Shown: piece after piece, positions 22,010 to 28,847 of the stretch | Numbering within the stretch: the stretch's first letter is position 1 | Layout of the letters: each line of letters starts with the position of its first letter | DNA from: Pseudomonadota bacterium | GTDB lineage: Bacteria; Pseudomonadota; Alphaproteobacteria; Sphingomonadales; Sphingomonadaceae | DNA length: 28,847 nt | NCBI GenBank assembly: GCA_023387085.1 | Contig: JAEWIL010000202.1 | Location: forward strand, 1 to 28,847 | Direction of reading: 5' to 3' | Program-made: the position numbers and the translations under genes | The notes under the pieces: model-generated | What the model saw: only the letters and a program-made list of their open reading frames with translations | Told to the model about the DNA's origin: nothing | Database searches by the model: none

Positions 22010-22582
22010 CTAACGCAGCGTCATCGTGTCACCCTCGACATTCACTGCGGCAAGCTTCGCCAGATAGCTCTGGCCGAGCAGCGATACCCCCATATCGGCG
22101 TCGATCACGGCCGCCTGGACGTTGCGAACGACGATCCCGTCGACTTCGACGCTATCGAGGACCACGATCCGCATCGGCACCGGCCCGCCGGCGGTTTGCG
22201 CAGTGCCGCCGACGGGCAGATCGTCGACGTCGAGGCCGATCGCCTCGGCATCGTTCCGCGTCAGCGCGACAAGCGAAGCGCCGCTATCAACGAGCATGCG
22301 AACCTGTCGGCCTTGAACTTGGGCGTCGGCATAGAAATGTGAATCGGATGCCCGCCGGATCCGGACCTCGCTCTGCCGGGAGGCGGCATCGGCGGCAGCC
22401 ACAGCGGCGGTGTCCCGGCTTTGGGTCGTCCAGTTGCTTTCACCGGCATAGGGATCGACCGGCGCCTTCGGCGCGTGGGCGGTCTGCCGACCGGCGAGGC
22501 CCGCCACCGCGATCGATCCGACCGCGATCATCGCGGCCAAGCTCATGAAACGCCCCAACATGGCGCACTTGTCGCAAATCAT
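22010..22582 (-). CDS. Retropepsin-like aspartic protease, membrane-anchored or exported
   Basis: The 190-residue product has one hydrophobic N-terminal segment (about residues 13-31), a low-complexity Ala/Ser/Asp linker and a single aspartic protease domain. The active-site motif is MLVDSGASLVALTRNDA, with Asp99 as the catalytic residue. The second motif region is near GGTAQTAGGPV and the C-terminal part is VSLLGQSYLAKL. Such single-domain retropepsins act as dimers. The family (clan AA, TIGR02281-like) is common in alphaproteobacteria and its substrates are mostly unknown. Start codons at 22582 and 22561 are both possible and neither has a clear ribosome binding site. It is 18 bases downstream of the unknown exported protein gene, probably the same operon. 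Confidence 0.85.
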   Translation of the reverse strand: MICDKCAMLGRFMSLAAMIAVGSIAVAGLAGRQTAHAPKAPVDPYAGESNWTTQSRDTAAVAAADAASRQSEVRIRRASDSHFYADAQVQGRQVRMLVDSGASLVALTRNDAEAIGLDVDDLPVGGTAQTAGGPVPMRIVVLDSVEVDGIVVRNVQAAVIDADMGVSLLGQSYLAKLAAVNVEGDTMTLR

Positions 22583-22600
22583 CGTTGGAGAATGGTTAAG

Positions 22601-23167
22601 TCAGCCGCGTTCGACGAAGGCGCGCCAACTCGGTGTTTCGCCACGGATACTATAGGCAATGCGCACGCAAGCATGGGGCCGGCCCGGCGCATTGTCCGCT
22701 TCGGCGGCAGTGCGCGGCCACGACTGCGATTCCGCGGTGCCGCCGGAGGCCCAGCACACGATGGCCTCTGCCTCGGGCCGCGCAGCGATGGCGGCGAGGT
22801 CGCCGGCGCTCAGCGTCGCCGGGGGCTGCCAGCCCAGGATCACGCGATGGGTGGCGCCTTGCGCGAACAAGGCATGGCGAAACGGGCTCTTCCGGTCGCG
22901 CAGCAGAGTGGACACACGCTCGCGATCGGATGCGGCGAGCCACTGCCCGCCGAGCAGCGGCCCCCATTGGCTTTCGTCGAGCGAGCGCAACGCGGGGAGC
23001 AATTCGTCTGCGGCCGCCGCGAAGCGCGCGGTCCATGGGGAGTCCCCCGCAAGGGGCACCAGCATCGAGGGCTCGGACGCGAGTTCGGGTTCGACGGGCA
23101 CCAGCGGCTGGTCGGCCGCGGCGGGCGTTGCAACGGCAAGTGCGGAGACGATCAAAAGCGCGCGCAT
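22601..23167 (-). CDS. Exported protein of unknown function
   Basis: The 188-residue protein starts with a signal peptide, MRALLIVSALAVATPAAADQ, with cleavage after AAA or AADQ. The mature part has a Pro/Glu-rich stretch, then an Ala/Leu helical region (WTARFAAAADELLPALRSLD), then mixed alpha/beta sequence with two cysteines far apart (IVCWASGG and HACVRIAYS). I recognise no family and no catalytic motif. An open frame continues upstream of the ATG at 23167, but the signal sequence decides the start. It lies 32 bases after the ygfZ-like gene and 18 bases before the retropepsin-like gene, so the three may be transcribed together. Confidence 0.75.
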   Translation of the reverse strand: MRALLIVSALAVATPAAADQPLVPVEPELASEPSMLVPLAGDSPWTARFAAAADELLPALRSLDESQWGPLLGGQWLAASDRERVSTLLRDRKSPFRHALFAQGATHRVILGWQPPATLSAGDLAAIAARPEAEAIVCWASGGTAESQSWPRTAAEADNAPGRPHACVRIAYSIRGETPSWRAFVERG

Positions 23168-23199
23168 GGCCGAAAACCTATCATGCGCGCCTGCACCTG

Positions 23200-23931
23200 T
23201 CATGAACCGGAATCGGCGGTGAGCGCTTCGCGCATCCATCCCGGCGCTGTCGCGGGATCGATCGCTTCGGTGCGGCGGTGCTCGACCGACCAACCCAGGT
23301 CGGGATAGGCAATGACCTGCCGCTTTTCGTCGGCCTCGCCGATCGGCACGACCACCAGCCGCCGGTTGACCTTTTGCCGCCAGTTCATCCGCGCCGTATT
23401 CTCCTGCCCGACATAGCAGCCCTTGGCGAAGCTCACGCCGTTCAGTTCGGCGGCATTGCATTCGAGCCACAGTGTCGCTGCGTCGCCCAGCTCGGCGCGG
23501 CCTTCGGTGACGCCGAGCGACAGGCGATGAGCTTTCCATGCGGCATCGGCACCCTCCCCTTCATCCGCCGGTGCGAGCCAGCGCTGACCGAGATCCGACA
23601 GGCGCGGATCGACGACGCCAAGGTCGCCTTCCTTCGCCCAGTGGACGCCTAGTCCTTCCTCGCGCGCGATCGTGATCGCGCGGCGAAGGCTGTAGAGGGT
23701 CAGGCGCTTCGCCAGATCGTCCGCCGCATCGCGCTCGCAATCAATCAGGACATCGTCGCCATCGCCCCAGATCAGGAAGTCGAACAGCGCCTTGCCCTGC
23801 GGCGTGAGCAGCGCCGCCCAGACCGGCAGATTGCCCGCGACGTCGTTAGTCACGAGGCCTTGCAGAAAGCCTCGCACATCCTCGCCCGAAAGACGGACAA
23901 GCGCGCGGTCGTTGAGGGTGGTATTGGCCAT
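23200..23931 (-). CDS. ygfZ: YgfZ-like folate-binding iron-sulfur cluster repair protein
   Basis: The 243-residue cytoplasmic protein has the family signature KGCYVGQENTARM, with Cys172, the residue needed by E. coli YgfZ. It also has the GcvT-like N-terminal fold (RALVRLSGEDVRGFLQGLVT, then NDV). YgfZ binds tetrahydrofolate and helps make or repair certain Fe-S clusters, including that of the tRNA-modifying MiaB. In this length class it is often annotated as a glycine cleavage T-like protein. The start was set at the ATG at 23931 (MANTTLNDRAL). An open frame upstream runs into the repeat at 23968-24060 and is not protein-like. It is divergent from pyrC. Confidence 0.9.
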   Translation of the reverse strand: MANTTLNDRALVRLSGEDVRGFLQGLVTNDVAGNLPVWAALLTPQGKALFDFLIWGDGDDVLIDCERDAADDLAKRLTLYSLRRAITIAREEGLGVHWAKEGDLGVVDPRLSDLGQRWLAPADEGEGADAAWKAHRLSLGVTEGRAELGDAATLWLECNAAELNGVSFAKGCYVGQENTARMNWRQKVNRRLVVVPIGEADEKRQVIAYPDLGWSVEHRRTEAIDPATAPGWMREALTADSGS

Positions 23932-23967
23932 AGCTTTTGAAATAGGCGCGACTGCCGACGACTTAAA

Positions 23968-24060
23968 GCCCCTCGCTCCTGCGGGAGGGGTTGGGGTGAG
24001 CAGCAACATCCGCTAAGCGCGCGACGGACTCGCCCACCCCCGACCCCTCCCGCTAGTGGG
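23968..24060. repeat. Third palindromic repeat type, between ygfZ and pyrC
   Basis: The stretch GGGAGGGGTTGGGGTGAGC (23983-24001) is matched in inverse by 24032-24051 (GCCCACCCCCGACCCCTCCC) with a few differences. At the left side CCCCTC and GGGAGGGG form a further hairpin. The right edge abuts the pyrC ribosome binding site. It differs from the elements at 21748 and 21895. Because the gene pair is divergent, it occupies the promoter region of both genes. Confidence 0.75.
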
Positions 24061-24075
24061 ACAAGGGAGATTAAG

Positions 24076-25098
24076 ATGACCGACCGCCTGACGATCCGCC
24101 GCCCCGACGACTGGCATGTCCATCTGCGCGACGGCGCGATGCTCGATCATGTCGCGCAATATACCGCACGCCAGTTTGCGCGCGCGATCGTCATGCCCAA
24201 TCTGTCGCCCCCCGTGACAACCGCAAAGGAAGGCGCCGCCTATCGCGACCGCATTCGCGCCGCTGTGCCGAAGGAGATGGACTTCACGCCGCTGATCGTC
24301 GCCTATCTCACGGATCACAGTGACGCCGACGAAATGGCGCGCGGACACACCGAGGGCGTCTTTACCGCAGCAAAACTCTATCCCGCCCACGCGACCACCG
24401 GCAGCGCGCACGGCGTGACCGACATCGCGAACATCATGGGCGTGCTCGAACGCATGGTCGACATCGGGATGCCGTTGCTGATCCACGGCGAAGTCACCGA
24501 TCACGATGTCGATATCTTCGACCGCGAGGCGGTGTTCATCGAGCGTACGCTGGCGCCGCTGGTAAAAAAACTGCCCGAGCTCAAGATCGTCTTCGAACAT
24601 ATCACGACGTCGGAGGCGGTCGAGTTCGTGAAGAGCGCGCCCGCCAATGTCGGCGCGACGATCACGCCGCAGCATCTGCACATCAACCGCAACGCGATGC
24701 TCGTCGGCGGCATCCGCCCGCACGCCTATTGCCTGCCCGTCGCGAAGCGCGAAGCGCACCGGCTCGCGGTGCGCGCGGCGGCGGTATCGGGTTCACCCAA
24801 ATTCTTCCTCGGCACCGACAGCGCGCCGCACGCGGTGCACACCAAGGAGGCCGCGTGTGGCTGCGCTGGCATCTTCAACGCGCCCTACGCGCTCGAATCC
24901 TATGTCACGGTATTCGACGAGGAAGGCGCCCTCGATAAATTCGAAGGGTTTGCCAGCGAGCATGGACCGAAATTCTATGGTCTGCCGCTGAACGGCGGCA
25001 CGATCACGCTCGAACGCGGCGAGACGGTCGTTCCCGCTACCATTGGCGACGTCGTCCCGTTCCACGCCGGCGAGACGCTGGGGTGGCGCCTCTCCTAG
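24076..25098 (+). CDS. pyrC: Dihydroorotase (class II, homodimer type)
   Basis: The 340-residue enzyme closes N-carbamoyl-aspartate to dihydroorotate, the third step of pyrimidine synthesis. All metal-site residues are seen: His14 and His16 (DWHVHLRD), the carboxylated Lys100 (AAKLYPA), His137 (LLIHGE), His175 (FEHIT) and Asp248 (GTDSAPH), one to two positions offset from the E. coli enzyme. The ATG at 24076 is six bases after AAGGGAG, which lies at the edge of the repeat element. No other pyrimidine gene is adjacent. Its TAG stop shares the bases CTAG with the stop of the convergent rarD. Confidence 0.98.
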   Translation: MTDRLTIRRPDDWHVHLRDGAMLDHVAQYTARQFARAIVMPNLSPPVTTAKEGAAYRDRIRAAVPKEMDFTPLIVAYLTDHSDADEMARGHTEGVFTAAKLYPAHATTGSAHGVTDIANIMGVLERMVDIGMPLLIHGEVTDHDVDIFDREAVFIERTLAPLVKKLPELKIVFEHITTSEAVEFVKSAPANVGATITPQHLHINRNAMLVGGIRPHAYCLPVAKREAHRLAVRAAAVSGSPKFFLGTDSAPHAVHTKEAACGCAGIFNAPYALESYVTVFDEEGALDKFEGFASEHGPKFYGLPLNGGTITLERGETVVPATIGDVVPFHAGETLGWRLS

Positions 25099-26012
25099 AC
25101 CGCCTGGACCATCCGCTCGGCGCGCATCTTGCGCCACATGTCGAAGCTGAACACCGCGATGCTGACCCAGATCAGCACGAAGCACGCGAACTGCACCGGC
25201 TTCAGCGGTTCGCCGAACACGAACAGGCTAAGCAGAAACTGAAGCGTCGGCGCAAGATATTGCACGAAGCCGAGCGCGGCATAGCTCATCCGCCGCGCGG
25301 CGGTCGCGAATAGCAGCAGCGGCACGGCGGTCACGATCCCGCCCGCCGCCAGCAGCAAGCTGACCGAACCGTCCGATCCGAACCCGCGCCCGTCGCTGAT
25401 CCATAGATAATAGCCGGCAGCCGCCAGCGCCAAGGGCATCAGCAGGGTCGTCTCGATCGCAAGGCCGGGAAGCGCCCCCACGGGCACGATCTTGCGGATC
25501 AGCCCGTACAGGCCAAAACTGATCGCCAGCGTAAGGCTGATCCACAGCGTATCGAGCGCGCCCGCCAGCAATATCGCGACGCCAACGCCCGCGATGGCAA
25601 CCGCGATGAATTGCAGCCGGCTGAGGCGTTCGCCGAGAAAGATCATCCCCAGCATCACATTGACCAGCGGATTGAGATAATAGCCGAGGCTGGCCGCGAG
25701 GACGTGCCCCGTGAAGATCGAGAAGATATAGACGAGCCAGTTGACCGCGATCAGCAGCGAACTTGCGAGCAGCATTCGCACCACGCGTGGATCGCGCAGC
25801 GCGGCAAGATAATCGCCGATCTGGCGGCGAAAGACCATGATGAGGAAACAGAGCGGCAGCGACCAGATTATACGCTGTGCGAGCACCTCGACGGGCGGCA
25901 CGCTTTCGAGCAGCTTGAAGAAGAGCGGGACGAAACCCCAGATGCCATAAGCGGCAAGGGCATAAGGCAAGCCTCCCTGTTCGCCCCCTGTCGGGGCCGC
26001 TGCCTTTGCCAT
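25095..26012 (-). CDS. rarD: RarD-type EamA-family transporter
   Basis: The 305-residue inner membrane protein has about ten hydrophobic segments in two EamA halves. RarD signatures include LPYALAAYGIWGFVPLFFKL near the N-terminus, SIFTGHVLAASLGYYLNPLV and VQYLAPTLQFLLSLFVFGEP in the second half. RarD belongs to the drug/metabolite transporter superfamily. E. coli RarD is linked to chloramphenicol sensitivity but its natural substrate is unknown. It starts 18 bases after the small membrane protein gene on the same strand. It ends on CTAG shared with pyrC. Confidence 0.92.
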   Translation of the reverse strand: MAKAAAPTGGEQGGLPYALAAYGIWGFVPLFFKLLESVPPVEVLAQRIIWSLPLCFLIMVFRRQIGDYLAALRDPRVVRMLLASSLLIAVNWLVYIFSIFTGHVLAASLGYYLNPLVNVMLGMIFLGERLSRLQFIAVAIAGVGVAILLAGALDTLWISLTLAISFGLYGLIRKIVPVGALPGLAIETTLLMPLALAAAGYYLWISDGRGFGSDGSVSLLLAAGGIVTAVPLLLFATAARRMSYAALGFVQYLAPTLQFLLSLFVFGEPLKPVQFACFVLIWVSIAVFSFDMWRKMRAERMVQAV

Positions 26013-26030
26013 GGGATCAACCGTTCCGGA

Positions 26031-26252
26031 TCAGATGATGCCGCCACCCAGCATCAGGCGAACCACGCCGATGACGATGACGACGATATTGAGGTTGCGG
26101 CCACTGGTCCGGCTCGACATCGCGCCGAGCGCAAGCCCCACGATCGCAATCGGTACCACGACCCAGTTCGCCCAGCCGAGCAGCGGGATGAAGGCGGGAA
26201 TGGCCAGAATCAGCGCGATGACGCCGATGACGATCGAGGCGATATTAAGCAT
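26031..26252 (-). CDS. Small membrane protein of unknown function
   Basis: The 73-residue protein is almost all hydrophobic, with segments at about residues 4-24, 29-46 and 54-71. It begins MLNIASIVIGVIALILAIPA and has a short basic loop (SSRTSGRN) before the last segment. I recognise no named family. It lies 18 bases upstream of rarD on the same strand and may be cotranscribed. The ATG at 26252 was chosen; an earlier ATG three codons upstream (26261) is possible. No ribosome binding site is seen. Confidence 0.7.
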   Translation of the reverse strand: MLNIASIVIGVIALILAIPAFIPLLGWANWVVVPIAIVGLALGAMSSRTSGRNLNIVVIVIGVVRLMLGGGII

Positions 26253-26432
26253 GCACACCATGTCGCATGGCCGCGGCGCGCCTTCAAGACCCTTTCGGTT
26301 CGTCGACGCAGACACTCGCTTCGTCTTGTTGCCGCAGGTTCATGCAACGGGGTCGGGACCCGGCTCGTTCTCCTCTTCGAAGCGCCCGGTCCTGCACAGG
26401 AATGAGGCGCCGAGACCAGGAAAGGATTTAGG

Positions 26433-26831
26433 ATGAATACCCTCACCAAGGGCCTGATGGGCCTCTTCGCCGCCGCAAGTGTTGTCGGAACAGCGCCCGC
26501 CTACGCCGAAGTTTCGAGCGCCGTTTCGGGCTATCATAAGGCCGATGCGTCGGCGGACTATTACAAGAAGCGCAAGCATAACCGCAATTATTACGCGTCG
26601 CGCGACCAGCGCGTGAACAACAATACGCGCATCTGGCGGGGCAACGACGGCCGTTATCGCTGCAAGAAGGATAATGGCACGACCGGCCTGCTGATCGGCG
26701 GCGCGGTCGGCGGCCTCGCCGGCCACGAAATCGCGGGCGGCGGCGACAAGCTGCTCGGCACCGTGCTCGGCGCCGCCGGTGGCGCGCTGCTCGGCCGCGA
26801 GATCGACAAGGACAAATATCGCTGCCGCTAA
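26433..26831 (+). CDS. Exported glycine-zipper 2TM-domain protein
   Basis: The 132-residue protein has a signal peptide ending at PAYA-E, a basic Tyr-rich segment (DYYKKRKHNRNYYASRDQRV), a sequence with two cysteines (RYRCKKDNG and the final YRCR), and a glycine zipper from about residue 84 (TGLLIGGAVGGLAGHEIAGG, then GTVLGAAGGALLGREI). The glycine-zipper 2TM family is found in outer membrane lipoproteins and surface antigens; its roles are mostly envelope-structural or unknown. Here there is no lipobox, so it is a soluble or membrane-embedded exported protein. The ATG at 26433 follows AGGAAAGGA. An inverted repeat at 26891-26919 lies downstream. Confidence 0.88.
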   Translation: MNTLTKGLMGLFAAASVVGTAPAYAEVSSAVSGYHKADASADYYKKRKHNRNYYASRDQRVNNNTRIWRGNDGRYRCKKDNGTTGLLIGGAVGGLAGHEIAGGGDKLLGTVLGAAGGALLGREIDKDKYRCR

Positions 26832-26890
26832 GCGATCAGGGACCCGTCCGGGTGTGGGTCCGAGACCCCTCCGCCCGCACACGTGATGGA

Positions 26891-26919
26891 GAGGGCGCCG
26901 GCTTCATGTCGGCGCCCTC
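26891..26919. other. Hairpin between the glycine-zipper gene and the acetyltransferase gene
   Basis: A perfect 10-base stem (26891-26900 with 26910-26919) closes a nine-base loop. The bases after it lack a T-run, so it is a weak candidate terminator for the glycine-zipper gene. It also could shape the leader of the acetyltransferase gene, which starts 72 bases further on. Confidence 0.5.
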
Positions 26920-26990
26920 AATCATATCCGGCTTGCCCGGCCGTCTGCCTTGCCGCAGAAGCGTCGGCCGATCGCCGCAGGAGAGAGACG

Positions 26991-27542
26991 ATGTTGAATG
27001 GCCCTTTGCTCGTGACCGAGCGGCTGATCCTGCGCCCGCCCGCAACCGAAGATTTCGAAGCCTTCGCCGCCATGTGCGCCGAAGAAGATACGATGCGCTT
27101 CATCGGCGGCGCTTGCGCTCGTTCAACAGCGTGGCGGCAATGGTGCACCTTGGCGGGAGCTTGGCATATCCGCGGCTTTTCGATGTTTTCGGTGATCGAG
27201 CGCGACACCGGCGAATGGGTCGGCCGGCTGGGCCCTTGGGAACCCGACGGCTGGCCCGCGCCCGAGATCGCCTATGGCGTGCGCGCGAAGTTTGCCGGCA
27301 AGGGCTATGCGTTCGAGGGGGCCGTCGCGACCTGCGACTTCGCGGTCGAATTTCTGAAATGGCCCGAACTGATGCACAGCATCGATCCCGCCAACACGCG
27401 CTCGCAGGCGCTCGCCAAAAGACTCGGCGCGACGAACAGTGGACCGACGCGCCTTCCGGCACCATTCGAGAAAGCGCCGGTCGATGCCTGGACGCAAAGC
27501 GCCGATGCCTGGCGGATCAAACGCAAGGACTTTCTGCCCTAA
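26991..27542 (+). CDS. GNAT-family N-acetyltransferase (RimJ/RimL type)
   Basis: The 183-residue protein starts at the ATG at 26991 after GGAGAG. It has the GNAT layout: the opening strand LLVTERLILRPPATEDFEAF, a conserved acceptor region and the acetyl-CoA binding loop in RAKFAGKGYAFEGA (the R/Q-x-x-G-x-G/A motif with surrounding residues). The LRPP-x-x-x-D start and size fit the RimJ/RimL-like subgroup that acetylates N-termini or small molecules. The target is unknown. Its TAA stop overlaps the TAG stop of the convergent DOPA dioxygenase-like gene. Confidence 0.9.
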   Translation: MLNGPLLVTERLILRPPATEDFEAFAAMCAEEDTMRFIGGACARSTAWRQWCTLAGAWHIRGFSMFSVIERDTGEWVGRLGPWEPDGWPAPEIAYGVRAKFAGKGYAFEGAVATCDFAVEFLKWPELMHSIDPANTRSQALAKRLGATNSGPTRLPAPFEKAPVDAWTQSADAWRIKRKDFLP

Positions 27543-27916
27543 AAATCCGAAACCCCGAAGCGCGGAATGCCTTGATTGAGGCCGGGTGGATCGAGCACGG
27601 ACAGATCGAGTTCGATCGGTTCCCCGATCCATTGCGCCAGACCTGTGTGATCGGCGAGGTCGTCCTCGGTAAGCGGGTGGACGAGCGCGCGAAGCCCCGT
27701 CGCCTCGATCGCCGCGACCACGGCGGGCCGATGGCCACCAAGAAAATGTACTTCATACTGCGCGACCGGATGCGGGCCGACACCCGCATCGGTCATCCTA
27801 CCGACAAAGAGGACCGCAGGATCGCGGCCGAAATCGTCGCGCAGCGCGGCTGCCACGGCCCGTTCGGCGGGATCGTAATAGATATGCGCGTGAAAGGGAG
27901 CGTCGGGTTTTGTCAT
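27539..27916 (-). CDS. DOPA 4,5-dioxygenase family protein
   Basis: The 125-residue protein has the family features: FHAHIYYDP at the start, VGPHPVAQYEVHF in the middle and LVHPLTEDDLADHTGLAQWI near the end, all with conserved His that can bind a metal. Fungal and plant members open the ring of DOPA to make betalain-type pigments; the bacterial members are small proteins whose substrates are poorly known. The start is the ATG at 27916. The gap 27917-28133 before purA, which points the other way, contains no gene; a 44-codon open stretch ending at 27939 lacks a proper start. Confidence 0.88.
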   Translation of the reverse strand: MTKPDAPFHAHIYYDPAERAVAAALRDDFGRDPAVLFVGRMTDAGVGPHPVAQYEVHFLGGHRPAVVAAIEATGLRALVHPLTEDDLADHTGLAQWIGEPIELDLSVLDPPGLNQGIPRFGVSDF

Positions 27917-28133
27917 CCGGTGGTTCTTAGCTTTGGTTTTATTTCCCGAACAGCCGGTTCATCCACCGCACCAACCGTTGCTGGCCGAGGACAGGCGGGT
28001 CGCCGGCGTATCGGTCTTGCCCGATATTGTCGCAAAATCGACCCGCTTTGGGTTGCCTCTCCGCCCAAATCCGCTAAGGCCGCGCCGGGCCAGCGCCGGT
28101 TGGTTTCAGGGCCCGGTTCAGCAGGACAGCATC

Positions 28134-28847
<714 letters not shown>

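Noticed and set aside
27939..28070. Minus-strand stretch ending WMNRLFGK then a stop, just before the DOPA dioxygenase-like gene
   Set aside because: It resembles a protein C-terminus, but after an upstream TAG only about 44 codons remain and there is no suitable start or ribosome binding site. I treat it as chance or a very decayed remnant.

Overview
The window is a GC-rich chromosomal segment of an alphaproteobacterium, most likely a sphingomonad (Sphingopyxis/Sphingomonas-like). The basis is mixed. Seen in the sequence: a class I (archaeal-type) lysyl-tRNA synthetase, an rpmF-plsX-fabH-ihfA-merR gene string, RcnB-like Arg/Gln-rich periplasmic proteins, a DinG-type helicase with a long N-terminal extension, and several palindromic intergenic repeats. 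That these point to sphingomonads is family knowledge recalled without a database search. No prophage, transposase, CRISPR array, tRNA or rRNA gene was seen, and I found no convincing novel multi-gene system. The genes are mostly core metabolism and information processing.

Layout. 1-1676 (minus) is the 5' part of rpoB. It has its own near-consensus promoter (1854-1882) and a terminator-like leader hairpin (1727-1764). Across from it, 2023-2640 (plus) encodes a secreted protein with two similar halves. Terminators at 2666-2696 and 2777-2798 separate it from rpsU (minus). 3302-4657 (plus) is a class II aldolase-like gene followed by an orphan [2Fe-2S] oxidoreductase small subunit. 4779-5639 is an RcnB-like exported protein with three 12-residue calcium-loop-like repeats, then a terminator, then a secreted amidohydrolase (5758-7029). 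7039-9714 (minus) is a membrane PAS-GGDEF-EAL-PilZ cyclic-di-GMP protein. It is divergent from a fatty acid desaturase (9831-10862) whose promoter predicts a leaderless mRNA.

10866-12952 (minus) is lysK followed, by an ATGA overlap, by a one-domain asparaginase-like protein. 13246-17018 (plus) holds a single-domain PilZ protein, a DinG-like Fe-S helicase and a SixA-like phosphatase. 17120-20209 (minus) is the operon rpmF-plsX-fabH-ihfA-merR, which links ribosome, phospholipid and fatty acid synthesis with a nucleoid protein. 20542-21648 is a MAPEG protein convergent with a glyoxalase-II-like hydrolase. 21748-21967 holds two different palindromic repeats back to back.

22010-23931 (minus) is a ygfZ-like gene, an unknown exported protein and a retropepsin-like protease. 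A third type of palindromic repeat (23968-24060) precedes pyrC (24076-25098), which converges on rarD and a small membrane protein. 26433-26831 is a glycine-zipper protein. It is followed by a GNAT acetyltransferase, a convergent DOPA 4,5-dioxygenase-like gene and the first 238 codons of purA.

The most useful observations are the independent rpoB transcription unit with a possible attenuator, the predicted leaderless desaturase mRNA, five convergent gene pairs ending within 0-9 bases of each other, and the three repeat families.
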